Source of the DNA: Gammaproteobacteria bacterium | Lineage (GTDB): Bacteria; Pseudomonadota; Gammaproteobacteria; Pseudomonadales; Azotimanducaceae | DNA length: 64,000 nt | Assembly: GCA_026707945.1 (NCBI GenBank) | Contig: JAPOVV010000016.1 | Span: 166,421-230,420 of the forward strand | Direction: 5' to 3' | Shown here: positions 48,361 to 57,980 of the stretch, one piece after another | How positions within the stretch are numbered: position 1 is the first letter of the stretch | How the letters are laid out: the number at the start of each line of letters is the position of its first letter | Position numbers and translations under genes: made by a program | Notes under the pieces: generated by a model | What the model was told of the DNA's origin: nothing | Database searches by the model: none | The model's input: the letters and a program-made list of their open reading frames with translations, nothing else

Positions 48361-49293
48361 TTACTGCAGATACAGTGGTTCGAATCCGAAGACCCAAGGT
48401 GTGTCTGGATCGACTGTCACGCGTACCGCACGCACCTCCGGATCGCCATAGACTTGGAGCCGCATGAAGTTTCCGTTGATTAATCGACCTGGTCCGAACG
48501 CCGACAGAGGTCTGTCAATCGTAAACCTGTGTGCATCGCCGTGGACGAGCAAGATCGGTTTTGGATAACGTGCGGTTGCGATTCTCATTTCGTTGACGAG
48601 GTCAGCGTAAGCTGGTGGCACTCTTTGTCCACCAGTATTTGCAAACAGCTCCGCTTGTATCGCGATGACAACCGCGGGTAATTCTTGTTCCATCGCGATC
48701 CGGAATGAATCGCGCAACCATGCTTTGTTCGCCTGATTACGCTCGTAGGCTTCGAGAAGATCACTCTTGACCGCGATATCCACGTTGTTGTTTGAGCCTG
48801 GTACGTTAAGTGTGAGAAACAACACATTGTGGTGCAGCCACCGTGAATTTTCGACAAATTTCGTATAAGGCGAAACATCCGCTTGACGCACGAGCGGCAT
48901 GGTTTCTGCACCGAGACTTTTCGCTTCCTTGTAGTACACGCCTCGCAACATCTGTAAACGATCAGCGGGTTCCCAGTCTCCGTAGGCGTGTCGATCGCAG
49001 TCCGTCCATTCGTTATCCCCAGGTGTAAACACCACGGGTTTTAGATAAGAGTTGAACGTATCAAGGATCTCTTCGTATCGCTCCTCGATGCACATCGAAG
49101 CGCCCCAAATGTCGCCCACATGAATCGAGAACGCATTGTCCTGTTTATTAATCAGCTTGATGAGTCGCGCATAGGCTTCGATGCTCGGTTCGCCTTGATA
49201 CGCGGTGTCGCCGATCGCGACGAATTCAAACTTCTCCGCGAAGACACTGCTTGAAAGGACAACCAGCGCAACGGTCGCAATCATCTGTCTCAC
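48361..49293 (-). CDS. Secreted metallophosphoesterase
   Basis: A 310-residue protein. Residues 1-19 are a signal peptide (MRQMIATVALVVLSSSVFA). The mature protein has the motifs AIGDTAYQGE, HVGDIWG, PGDNEW and LVHGDAH in order, the metal-binding set of calcineurin-like phosphoesterases; the usual GNHE is replaced by GDNEW, a common variant. It is exported to the periplasm and probably acts on a nucleotide or phosphate ester. It overlaps the preceding gene by four bases and, with it, separates lptE from leuS. Confidence 0.82.
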   Translation of the reverse strand: MRQMIATVALVVLSSSVFAEKFEFVAIGDTAYQGEPSIEAYARLIKLINKQDNAFSIHVGDIWGASMCIEERYEEILDTFNSYLKPVVFTPGDNEWTDCDRHAYGDWEPADRLQMLRGVYYKEAKSLGAETMPLVRQADVSPYTKFVENSRWLHHNVLFLTLNVPGSNNNVDIAVKSDLLEAYERNQANKAWLRDSFRIAMEQELPAVVIAIQAELFANTGGQRVPPAYADLVNEMRIATARYPKPILLVHGDAHRFTIDRPLSAFGPGRLINGNFMRLQVYGDPEVRAVRVTVDPDTPWVFGFEPLYLQ

Positions 49294-49862
49294 GATTCAG
49301 ACTCCAAAACGCGAAACGAATCGAGAATTGCCTGTAATCTCGGCCGCCACTCGGTTTCGCGATCGGACTGATTGATGGTCAATTGATACCATCGATCATT
49401 GGCGTACAACGAGATGACGGTCGTCTCAATGAAATGCCGTCCTGCATCTGGTGTGGTCCACCTAATGACGGCTTTCATCGCATCGTGACCATTGAAATCG
49501 ATGCGCTTTTTCTGGATTTTTGTATCCTGGATATATAGCGAAAGATCCAACGAAACCAGGGAGTCTTCGATATCGACCCCGTCAGGAATGTCGCTAACGG
49601 TCATCCAAAAAGACGGCATCGAATACGGCGCACCAACGTAGAAGTCCGATTCAGCAAGAGGATTCGCTGATGGCTCCCATTCATACGGATATTCAACGCT
49701 GAACCCCAGCTCTGCGTCAATGTGTTTCCGTGTCGTTACTTCGACGAATTCGCTTAGAAAATCCTGTGCGAGCAATGACGTGCTCATCAACACAAGAAGT
49801 ACGGTAATACATCTGGTTCTCGATAGAGTGTGTATCACATTTTTCGTTCGAATTTCTATCAC
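49290..49862 (-). CDS. Exported protein of unknown function, PsbP/DUF1795-like
   Basis: A 190-residue protein with a signal peptide. GTG at 49862 is the annotated start, but GTG at 49838 gives a shorter, more typical leader (IHTLSRTRCITVLLVLMSTSLLAQ). The mature start ELGFSVEYPYEWEP and later HDAMKAVIRW resemble the PsbP or DUF1795 fold, seen in small periplasmic proteins. It overlaps the metallophosphoesterase gene by four bases and follows leuS by 24 bases, so it is part of the leuS transcript. The function is unknown. Confidence 0.7.
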   Translation of the reverse strand: MIEIRTKNVIHTLSRTRCITVLLVLMSTSLLAQDFLSEFVEVTTRKHIDAELGFSVEYPYEWEPSANPLAESDFYVGAPYSMPSFWMTVSDIPDGVDIEDSLVSLDLSLYIQDTKIQKKRIDFNGHDAMKAVIRWTTPDAGRHFIETTVISLYANDRWYQLTINQSDRETEWRPRLQAILDSFRVLESES

Positions 49863-49886
49863 GAAAGATGAATCCTGCTTAACTGA

Positions 49887-52310
49887 TTAATTAACGACAA
49901 CATTGAGGATTCGACCAGGTACGTAAATCACTTTACGAACTTCACCCGCGTCCAAATGTGTCGCGACCCGTTCATTAGACCGTGCTAACGTCATGGCGTC
50001 ATCTTCCGACGTGTCGGCAGTCACTGAGATGGATCCTCGGAGCTTCCCGTTAACCTGTACGCCAATCTCGAACGTCTCAACCTTCGCGAGTTCAGGATCA
50101 GCCTCAGGCCAAAGCCCCGACTCGAAGATCGATGAATTGTGGCCGAGACGCTCCCATAACTCCTCGGCAAGGTGCGGAGCAAACGGCGCGAGCATGACGA
50201 TGATCGGTTCGAGTTCCTGCTTCGAACAGGTTCGCCCGCCTTCGCGTACAACGTTCAAGTACTCCATCAACGCTGAGATGACCGTGTTGTACTTGAGTTG
50301 CTCGATGTCGTTAGATACCTTGTCAATCGTTCGATGCATGGCTTGGAGAACTTGCTCGTCTCCTTTGCCGTCGCTTGCCTCGGCAACACTTAATGCCAAC
50401 CGTTCAAGGAAACTTGAGGGTCCTCGAATACCACTTTCTTGGTAATCACCACCCTGCTCAAAGGGTCCTAAGAACATCAAGTAGAGTCGTACGGTATCTG
50501 CGCCCCATTCAGAGATCAGATCATCTGGAATGATGACATTTCCACGACTTTTCGAGATCTTCCGCCCTTCTTTCGAAAGAATCCCATGTGCTCGAAACTT
50601 CTCAAATGGTTCCGCGAAATCGAGAATGCCGTGATCGTGGAACGCCATCGTCACAAATCGCGCGTAGAGCAAATGCAATACGGCGTGCTCGTGCCCACCG
50701 ATGTAGGAATTTACGGGCAACCATTTCTTGACCATATCGACGTCAAGCGCGACTTCATCCGTATCAGTACACGGGTAACGTAAAAAGTACCAAGCACTGT
50801 CGAGAAAGGTATCTGATACGTCCGTTTCTCTAGTTCCTGCTCCACCGCACTCTGGACATGCCGTCGAACACCACTCGGTATCGCGCGCGAGAGGACTGTC
50901 GCCTGAATCGTCGGGTTTGAACTGCTCTAGGCGAGGTAACAACACCGGCAAATCCGCCTCTGGAACCGGAACAGCACCACAGTCATCGCAATAAATGATC
51001 GGAATCGGTGGACCCCAATAACGTTGACGCGATATGCACCAGTCGTGTAATCGATATCGAACCTGACCCGTCGCAAGACTGTTTGCTTCTAACTTCTGAA
51101 CGATCGCACGTTTGCCTTCGGCAACGGACAGACCGTCGAACTCACCCGAATTCACCAATAAGCCATCGCCAACGTACGCCTCGGTCATTAGACCCGCGTT
51201 ATTCGAGCTATCGCGAGCGATGACGCGTTTGATCGGCAAATCGAACGTACTCGCGAACTCGAAGTCGCGCTCGTCGTGTCCTGGAACCGCCATGATCGCG
51301 CCTGTTCCATACTCAATGAGCACATAATCAGACACCCACACGGGCATCTGTGCGCCCGTGATCGGGTTTTCGCAATATGCGCCAATCCAAGTGCCTGTTT
51401 TTGGTCGGTCGACGTATTGACGCGCTTTGAGATCGAGTCGCTTTGCTTGCTCGACGTAAGCCTCTACGGTTTCCCGTTGTTCATCGTTCGTAAGCGCGTC
51501 GACGAGTGGATGTTCCGGTGCCAACACCATGTACGTCGCACCGCATATCGTGTCAGGGCGAGTCGTGAACACGCGTATCGATTCGTCGCGTCCAACGATC
51601 GGAAAGTCAATGTCAGCACCTTCGCTACGCCCGATCCAATTGTTCTGAGCGGTTAAGGTGCGGGATGACCAGTCGATGTTCTCGATCCCATCCAACAATC
51701 GTTGCGCGTAATTTGTGATCTTGAGGAACCATTGCTCGATCTGACGTTGTTCGACTGCGGAATCACAGCGTTCACAGAGACCTTGAATGACCTGCTCGTT
51801 TGCTACGACTGTCTTGCAAGAAGGACACCAGTTCACCGGCGCTTCACGTTTCTCAACCAATCCCGCTTCAAAGAGCTTGAGAAAAACCCATTGCGTCCAG
51901 CGGTAGTAGTTTGGATCCGTGGTATCGACCGTATGGTTCCAGTCGAACATGGCACCAATTCGTCTAAGCTGACGGGTGAAATTGCTGATATTCGACGGGA
52001 TGAGATCGTTCGGATTCACCCCAACTTTCAACGCATAGTTTTCTGAGTGGATTCCGAATGCGTCGAAACCCATCGGTTGAAAGACGTCATGCCCTTTGAG
52101 TCGCTGGTACCGTCCCCAGACATCTGCGCCCGTATATGCATAGATATTGCCTACATGCAATCCTTCCGCGGACGGGTACGGAAACATCATGAGATTGAAA
52201 TAGGGCTTCTCAGCGGTTGCCAAGTCGTCACGGGAGAATAGGTTCGTGCCGAGCTCGTCCCATCGACTCTGCCACTTGGCTTCTACTTCAGTCGGGGAAT
52301 AGGTATCCAT
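49887..52310 (-). CDS. leuS: Leucyl-tRNA synthetase
   Basis: An 807-residue class I synthetase, somewhat shorter than E. coli LeuS (860). The HIGH motif appears as HVGN in PYPSAEGLHVGN and the KMSKS loop as KISKS in GRKISKSRGN. The CP1 editing domain has TTRPDT, and zinc-binding cysteines are seen in WCPSCKT and CERC. The C-terminal VNGKLRGSISV segment is typical. It charges tRNA-Leu with leucine. It heads the leuS-(two genes)-lptE-holA operon, transcribed leftwards, with ATG at 52310. Confidence 0.95.
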   Translation of the reverse strand: MDTYSPTEVEAKWQSRWDELGTNLFSRDDLATAEKPYFNLMMFPYPSAEGLHVGNIYAYTGADVWGRYQRLKGHDVFQPMGFDAFGIHSENYALKVGVNPNDLIPSNISNFTRQLRRIGAMFDWNHTVDTTDPNYYRWTQWVFLKLFEAGLVEKREAPVNWCPSCKTVVANEQVIQGLCERCDSAVEQRQIEQWFLKITNYAQRLLDGIENIDWSSRTLTAQNNWIGRSEGADIDFPIVGRDESIRVFTTRPDTICGATYMVLAPEHPLVDALTNDEQRETVEAYVEQAKRLDLKARQYVDRPKTGTWIGAYCENPITGAQMPVWVSDYVLIEYGTGAIMAVPGHDERDFEFASTFDLPIKRVIARDSSNNAGLMTEAYVGDGLLVNSGEFDGLSVAEGKRAIVQKLEANSLATGQVRYRLHDWCISRQRYWGPPIPIIYCDDCGAVPVPEADLPVLLPRLEQFKPDDSGDSPLARDTEWCSTACPECGGAGTRETDVSDTFLDSAWYFLRYPCTDTDEVALDVDMVKKWLPVNSYIGGHEHAVLHLLYARFVTMAFHDHGILDFAEPFEKFRAHGILSKEGRKISKSRGNVIIPDDLISEWGADTVRLYLMFLGPFEQGGDYQESGIRGPSSFLERLALSVAEASDGKGDEQVLQAMHRTIDKVSNDIEQLKYNTVISALMEYLNVVREGGRTCSKQELEPIIVMLAPFAPHLAEELWERLGHNSSIFESGLWPEADPELAKVETFEIGVQVNGKLRGSISVTADTSEDDAMTLARSNERVATHLDAGEVRKVIYVPGRILNVVVN

Positions 52311-52458
52311 TGAGATAGAACGGGAAATTTAGAGTCGCAACAGCGCGCGGAATTTTAGTAAGGCATATACAGGACGGAGTCCGTCAATACGATAGTAGTC
52401 CAAACCATCGCACGTGATATATCGTGACTTGTGTCACAACCATTTTTGTTGTCAGACG

Positions 52459-53319
52459 TTAATTCGTCAGTGCTTGATTGAAAGAAAAACGAGCATATGA
52501 CATATCTCTCATGCCTAATCGCTTAAGTCCCGAATCGACGCTGAACGAACCAAGTCTTAGCTCGTAGCCGACTTGGACCGCGCCCGCAACGCCTGGTTCA
52601 ATTTTTGCGTCAGCGAACTCAAATCCCTTAAATACGATGAGCTTAAGCCACGGTTTCATTCGAGTTGGCGGGTCACTCAAAAACGCAAAACGCTCTAACT
52701 CGAAAAGCAACTCCCTTGCTACTTGAGCGGGGTTAGAGATAAAGTAGCTCGATCTAGTCAAATCCAGATGCATAGGAAGTTCCACTAGGACCGCCCGTTC
52801 AATGCTTCGAATTTCAAAAATCAAAACTGCGTCGCTTGGGTATTTGAACTCGTGCATCGGCGTGACAATCACTTCAATATTGAAGATACGAAGAAGATCA
52901 ACAAACTCGATCTCTCGCGTGGATGAATAGTCGGTAAATTCGAGTAATACATGCGATAGCGGTTTGTCTGAAACAAGTGGCCATGTGATCGGCAATACTC
53001 CATCGAAACGACCAGACCGCACTGGTTGCATGTCTATGTTTTTCCTTAGATTCATATCGCGTATGTTGAGAATCTCCGAAAACTCCGGCAACTCGGTACC
53101 CCTGGTTCCCGTCGAATGCTGATAAATCTCATGGATCTTTATCTGACTATGTTCGTTCGCTGGAATCCCCTTTATCCTCATCAGCGGTAAGAAATTACCC
53201 GATGCAAGTACCACTGTAGGAGCAGCAAAAACCGAGAGTACACTGGCAAACACAATTGCTGTCGAAATGAAGTGCGTGGTCGTTCGTACTTTCACGATTG
53301 TCGCCACATAGGAGATCAA
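52459..53319 (-). CDS. Secreted protein of unknown function
   Basis: A 286-residue protein with a hydrophobic signal peptide (about 15-41, ending near VLASGN). The mature protein is rich in beta and aromatic segments. It includes ELPEFSEILNIRDMN, LLEFTDYSSTREIEFVDLL and a C-terminal GYELRLGSF strand pattern that could belong to a beta-sandwich. No family was recognised. It stands alone, 148 bases upstream of leuS on the same strand; a short hairpin (GTGAC, ttgt, GTCAC) lies between them. A periplasmic or surface role is likely. Confidence 0.55.
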   Translation of the reverse strand: MISYVATIVKVRTTTHFISTAIVFASVLSVFAAPTVVLASGNFLPLMRIKGIPANEHSQIKIHEIYQHSTGTRGTELPEFSEILNIRDMNLRKNIDMQPVRSGRFDGVLPITWPLVSDKPLSHVLLEFTDYSSTREIEFVDLLRIFNIEVIVTPMHEFKYPSDAVLIFEIRSIERAVLVELPMHLDLTRSSYFISNPAQVARELLFELERFAFLSDPPTRMKPWLKLIVFKGFEFADAKIEPGVAGAVQVGYELRLGSFSVDSGLKRLGMRDMSYARFSFNQALTN

Positions 53320-53401
53320 GATTACGCCGGTTCGCCGTCGGTTAGTCGCACGATTCGGTACCGGGCGAATTGCACGTGCTTGTTACTCTTTAGTTTCTAA
53401 G

Positions 53402-53646
53402 TGAATTTACTATAGTGAACTGGGACGTACCGTGGAAGAAAGCGTAAATGCCTTTGGATTCGGAAAATCGTACACTGCGAGTGAATTTACTAGCTCCTAC
53501 TTCCGACCAGCAATCCGTAGAAAAAGCTAAAGCCGTCAACGCCTACGCTTATTTTCATGTCAGCCAAAATAGCGCGGGCAATGCTGCAGCATTGCCCGCG
53601 AGCTGACAGCAAGCTGCCAGCGGGTAGATGGCATGAATTTTACTAG
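53402..53646 (+). repeat. Three spaced copies of a TGAATTTACTA motif
   Basis: TGAATTTACTA occurs at 53402 and 53482, 80 bases apart. A copy with one extra T, TGAATTTTACTA, occurs near 53634. The first copy continues into TATAGTGAA, forming a near-palindrome. They may be regulator sites; this is inference. Confidence 0.6.
53573..53600. repeat. Perfect 28-base palindrome
   Basis: The half site CGCGGGCAATGCTG at 53573-53586 is followed directly by its exact reverse complement. It is G+C-rich in an A+T-rich setting, with no T-run after it. It could fold into a 12-base-pair hairpin with a four-base loop or bind a dimeric protein. The function is unknown. Confidence 0.8.
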
Positions 53647-53998
53647 CGTAAATTAGAAACGGCACGACGTGTTTTTGTTCCCAGTTGGGACGTCCGTTAA
53701 CTAAACGAGTTCGAATCTAATGGACACGACAACTCGCGAGTTTTCTTCATTTCATCGACAACAAGGTTCTATGTGAGAAGTGTTCACCTTCAGCTGTAGG
53801 TGCTGACTTCGAAACACTAAGTTTGCGGGTGCGCTGTACTCTTCAGGTCCGTTGCGAAGACAAGAAATCGTTAGAAGGAGTCTGTGAATTCAAAAGCACT
53901 CGAAGTAGCTGAATTTGGTACGTCACGAAGATCAACGGCAACCTGAATCTGAAATTCTGTCAAGGTTTCGGAAGTTGCGAGTTTCTTATCTCGTTCGT

Positions 53999-55801
53999 TC
54001 AGTAAGGATTTGAGGTTGAAATGTGCCATGCATCTAAACGGGTTATGCGAATCGCGCCACCCTTAGCAAAAACCTTTACACCCAGGCTGTCCGCTCGGCC
54101 AGGATAGATTCGTCTCATGACCGCCTGCCTTTGATTCGCGAATACCTCAACCACCGATTTGTCCACGAACACGCGTAGCTGCAGACTTTCACGATCGTTC
54201 AGACTAAATGGACCCGCCTCAATGTCTTTCGGCGACTCAGCGGGACCGGAATGCCGCGTGTCAATCCCTAACTCGCCTTTCGTTTCATTGTAAAAGATGA
54301 CCGTACGCTCTACGTCGTCAGGGGAACAGCAAACAACAACGCCGCACTCGTCGGCTTCCTGAGTTGCTATCTCAATCTTGAGCTCTAGGCTGTTTCCCGA
54401 AACACCCTTAATCCAGACCTCGCTTTCCGCGTCAACGACTATGTTCTCTTGACTGAACGGACGATATCGGAGCGATTCGATCTCTTCAGGCACATCCATG
54501 CGCATCTCGCCTTCGTCGGTGAGAGACAGCACCCGCGGCAGACTCATACTGCCAGACCATCCCTGTTCTAGTCGTACGTTGAATTTCCGGAAATCGAGCA
54601 ACCATGCCCACATGATTCGACGACCCGCGTCATCACACAAGGATTCGGGCGCGAAGAACGTGTTATCTACCCAACTCATCTGCCCGTGAGATTCGGGATG
54701 AAACTGCGCGTTCTTCCATTCGCCGATGTAATAACGACAGCCTAACCGATGACTTATGCACAGTAGTACGTCCTTGTCGCCAAGTTTGAATAAGTCCGCG
54801 CAGGAGACATCCTCGTTTAGTGATACGCCTTCGATGCCGTTGGCGAACAAGTCGCCTACATAGCGCCATTTCCCTTCCATGTTGGGAGACGTCGCAATCG
54901 CCGGGTGTTCACCGCCGAATATCGCGTAGTAGCGCTCCCCGTCGTACCAACCAAATGGATCCCACGACCGGTATTTGCCGTGATGTTCATCGCCTTCTTG
55001 TGTGATCGGGGTGATTGGGTTTGAGTCGAGTTTTTGCCATTCGTTTAGCTCGTCGTCTAACGCAATCGCTAGGGCGTTGCCTTCGTCTACCTGGTGATAG
55101 CACATCGTCGGCACCCCAAACTCGTTAATGAAGCAGTTCCCGCTGTACATTCCGTCTAAGAGTCCTGTTGGATGGTGTCGCCAGTGAAATAAGTCAGTAC
55201 TGGAAACATGCCCCCAGTGGTCTTCTTTACGACCACTTCGCTTATCTTGAAATATGTAGAAGAGGTGATAGCGCCCCTTCCAAAATATCGCACCATTTGG
55301 ATCGAAAGGAATGGCGACTCCTTCAGGAATTACGAAGTGATAGCCAGGCCGCCACGGGTCGCTAAGCAGTGACTCGCGGTGTGATCTCACAGTTTGAGCT
55401 AGGGAGTCGATTTCAGTTTTTCGAGCTTGAGTTGCGTCATCCATCGGGAAAGTCTCCCAATCGAGCGTTTGGGTAAACGTCAATCGCCACACCTGATCTG
55501 GCTCTTTCGCTAGCGTATAGGCGTAAGTAATTCGACCCATCTCAGAGTCAATGACGACTGGGCTATAGGTTGCGGTATCTGCGTCAAGGGTTACTTTCGC
55601 CTGGGTCGCGTCGATCGATATCTTGTCGTCGACCATACCGACTGCGAAAGGTTGTTGACCTTCGCGTAGCGAGTTTTTGTTGAAACCCTTGTTGTCTTGC
55701 CAAGCGTCCGAGTAGCAATCGATCACCGTAGGTACATCACCAGCCAATCTGGCGGCGATGAACTTATTCATAAAAGCAATAACTTCGTCTTCTGCAGTCA
55801 C
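53999..55801 (-). CDS. NTF2-like domain fused to GH32-type glycoside hydrolase
   Basis: A 600-residue protein starting at GTG. Residues about 1-118 form an NTF2/SnoaL-like domain (EDEVIAFMNKFIAARLAGD). The rest is a GH32-like five-bladed propeller with FDPNG at 166-170 (nucleophile D167) and SWDPFGW near 279 (stabiliser D281). The segment EDVSC at 330-334 stands where GH32 has ECPD, so the acid/base residue may be E330 rather than the canonical position. A C-terminal beta-sandwich with FVDKSVVEVFANQ is typical of the family. There is no signal peptide. Likely a sucrose or fructan hydrolase; the substrate is uncertain. Confidence 0.82.
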   Translation of the reverse strand: MTAEDEVIAFMNKFIAARLAGDVPTVIDCYSDAWQDNKGFNKNSLREGQQPFAVGMVDDKISIDATQAKVTLDADTATYSPVVIDSEMGRITYAYTLAKEPDQVWRLTFTQTLDWETFPMDDATQARKTEIDSLAQTVRSHRESLLSDPWRPGYHFVIPEGVAIPFDPNGAIFWKGRYHLFYIFQDKRSGRKEDHWGHVSSTDLFHWRHHPTGLLDGMYSGNCFINEFGVPTMCYHQVDEGNALAIALDDELNEWQKLDSNPITPITQEGDEHHGKYRSWDPFGWYDGERYYAIFGGEHPAIATSPNMEGKWRYVGDLFANGIEGVSLNEDVSCADLFKLGDKDVLLCISHRLGCRYYIGEWKNAQFHPESHGQMSWVDNTFFAPESLCDDAGRRIMWAWLLDFRKFNVRLEQGWSGSMSLPRVLSLTDEGEMRMDVPEEIESLRYRPFSQENIVVDAESEVWIKGVSGNSLELKIEIATQEADECGVVVCCSPDDVERTVIFYNETKGELGIDTRHSGPAESPKDIEAGPFSLNDRESLQLRVFVDKSVVEVFANQRQAVMRRIYPGRADSLGVKVFAKGGAIRITRLDAWHISTSNPY

Positions 55802-55955
55802 ACTGTTAAATTCCTTGCTAGACTAAAAAAACTGCAATCGGACGCACGACTGAATCGTATTAGCACAAAATCGATTCTACGAACTGTCTCCTTTCCGGCA
55901 TCGACGGCATAGACCATAGAGGGTCGATCGTCAAACTTCAGGATTTCTGAGGCTG

Positions 55956-57980
55956 TTATGCCGCCGCAACCGCCTGTAGTTCGATGTACTGACGATAACG
56001 GCCGTCGACTCTTCCCATGAGTTCCGCGTGGGATCCAGATTCCAAGATTTCCCCAGCCTCGATGAAGTAAATCCGGTCCGCATGCGTGATCGTGGATAAG
56101 CGATGCGCAATGATGATGACGAGCTTGTCCTTTGCGGCCTCGCGCAAAGCGTCGACCAGGTACGCCTCCGTTTCGGGATCAAGCGCTGAAGTTGGCTCAT
56201 CCAAGATCAGAATCCGGGAATCCTTGAGGAGTCCGCGTGCGATAGAAATTCGCTGTTTTTGACCGACGGAGAGTTTTGACGTCACTGTGCCAAGGTTTGT
56301 TTCGTAACTATCGGGCAACTCCGTGATGAAGTCGTGTGCACCGGCGAGTTTTGCCACTCTCTCCACGTCGCCGCGTGTGGCTGAAGGTTTGGCGTATCTG
56401 ATATTGTCTAGCACGGAGTCAGAAAACAACTGTGTTTCTTGAAACACGTAAGAGACTTGCTCGCGTAAGCTGGAGACGGAGACGTTTGTTACGTCCCAGC
56501 CATCAATGCTGACCTTGCCGTGGGTAGCTTGTACAAACGCTGGTACCAGATACGCGAGACTCGTTTTACCCGCCCCAGTAGGTCCAACTAACGCGATAAC
56601 CTCACCGATCTGCGCTTCTAGATTTATGTTCCGAAGTGCAACCCTTCCGTCTGGATAGGTCACGCCAACCTCTTCCATCTTGATCCCTTGTCGAACGGCG
56701 GGTAGTTGCGTACCTTGCTCATCTTTTTCGGAAGGTAGGTCTAGTAGATGGAATACTCGGGCGAGACCCGCGATAAAGCCTTGCAGTTCTGTGTAAAGAA
56801 AACCAAATGAATAGAACACGGCACTGAGTACGAAAAAGTAGTAGAAGACCACGAAGTAATCACCGGCCGTAAGCGTCCCCTCAATCACATATCCAGCGAT
56901 ATAGACAAAGAAGATGATCTGACCGATCATGAAGGCTAGTGCGCCTGCATATTGGTAAACAAGCTTCACGATTGTTTCCGCTCGGAACCTCTTGAACGAC
57001 TCATTGCTCGCATCAGCGAAGCGTTGACTCTCGCGTTGGTTCCCCCCGAGACTTTGAATGGCGAGGACATTGCTCATGCCTTCTTCTATATTGCTGGTGG
57101 TCTGCGCCCCAGCGATGCGACTCGCTTGGCTTCGATTCCGCGCAAGACGAGCAAATGGGATTACGAAAAGGAAGGTAAGAGGTCCTACCAGAATGCCGAC
57201 CCAAATGACCTCCGGGGCACTGCCAAAACTGGTAAACATGACGTAGAGTGTGAGCGTGACCATGAGGATACCTGAGTAGAGACCCATCGTTAACGCCTCG
57301 TAAATTCCCGTCGCGCTCGTGCTGTCGTAGATCACTCGATAGACGTTATCGCCGATACGTTGCTCATCGAGTGTTGTGACGGGAAGCGACTTGATGTGGT
57401 CGGCAAGCTCCGTTCGAAGCAGGTGATTTAGAGACTGTGTGAGTCTTAGATGAACATTGAAATCGAGTATGCCCAGGATGCCACCCATCTCGCTGCCCGC
57501 GCTATTCGAAGCATTCTCGGTTTGGGTTGCGGTGTCATGGCCCTGTGCAAGGCTCGCTTGTGCATTCCCCAATGACCCTGCGGCTGCACCTGTGTAGCTA
57601 CCACTCGCATTTCGTCCGGTTCCCCGATTAGGTGTCATTCCTATCAAGATCACCATGACGACGCCGACCATGAGCATCCAGAACATGATCTCTTCAGACG
57701 ACTTTGGATGCAAAAATTGCATGATGGGCGCCATGTAGGCTGGAAAACCGGTGCCATCTTCGATAACCGGCTTGCCGAGTATGACATGATCAACGATGAT
57801 TTTCAACGGCCAAGGAATGAACAGCAGTCGGAACGTGAGCTCAAACGTAATAAAACTCAACTTGGCCGCGATTCGCGCTTTGAAGTAGCTGAAGTAACGT
57901 ATCAACCTAGCGAAGATGCGAATCGTCGCCCTAGCCGAAATGCTCGGTTCCGAGGGTAAGCCGCTAGCGGGAGCGGTCAT
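55956..57980 (-). CDS. Heterodimeric ABC exporter, subunit 2
   Basis: A 674-residue half-transporter with an N-terminal six-helix membrane domain and a C-terminal ATPase. Walker A is GPTGAGKT near 465, the signature LSVGQ (LSVGQKQRISIARG), and Walker B ILILDEPTSALD with the catalytic glutamate. A low-complexity glycine, alanine and serine-rich loop (about 116-166) separates the first two membrane helices. The start overlaps the end of the partner gene by four bases. Both subunits have complete ATPase sites. A multidrug or lipid exporter is likely; the substrate is unknown. Confidence 0.87.
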   Translation of the reverse strand: MTAPASGLPSEPSISARATIRIFARLIRYFSYFKARIAAKLSFITFELTFRLLFIPWPLKIIVDHVILGKPVIEDGTGFPAYMAPIMQFLHPKSSEEIMFWMLMVGVVMVILIGMTPNRGTGRNASGSYTGAAAGSLGNAQASLAQGHDTATQTENASNSAGSEMGGILGILDFNVHLRLTQSLNHLLRTELADHIKSLPVTTLDEQRIGDNVYRVIYDSTSATGIYEALTMGLYSGILMVTLTLYVMFTSFGSAPEVIWVGILVGPLTFLFVIPFARLARNRSQASRIAGAQTTSNIEEGMSNVLAIQSLGGNQRESQRFADASNESFKRFRAETIVKLVYQYAGALAFMIGQIIFFVYIAGYVIEGTLTAGDYFVVFYYFFVLSAVFYSFGFLYTELQGFIAGLARVFHLLDLPSEKDEQGTQLPAVRQGIKMEEVGVTYPDGRVALRNINLEAQIGEVIALVGPTGAGKTSLAYLVPAFVQATHGKVSIDGWDVTNVSVSSLREQVSYVFQETQLFSDSVLDNIRYAKPSATRGDVERVAKLAGAHDFITELPDSYETNLGTVTSKLSVGQKQRISIARGLLKDSRILILDEPTSALDPETEAYLVDALREAAKDKLVIIIAHRLSTITHADRIYFIEAGEILESGSHAELMGRVDGRYRQYIELQAVAAA

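Larger units (their letters stand above)
53320..53998. other. Gene-free stretch with a perfect palindrome and a repeated motif
   Basis: About 680 bases with no credible gene. It contains a 28-base perfect palindrome at 53573-53600, and three copies of TGAATTTACTA or a close variant near 53402, 53482 and 53633. These are listed separately. The promoter of the secreted protein gene should lie at its left end. Confidence 0.5.

Noticed and set aside
53573..53600. Rho-independent terminator
   Set aside because: No T-run on either side and no gene end close by.
53402..53646. CRISPR-like repeats
   Set aside because: Only three short motifs, unequal spacing (80 and about 150 bases), and no cas genes.
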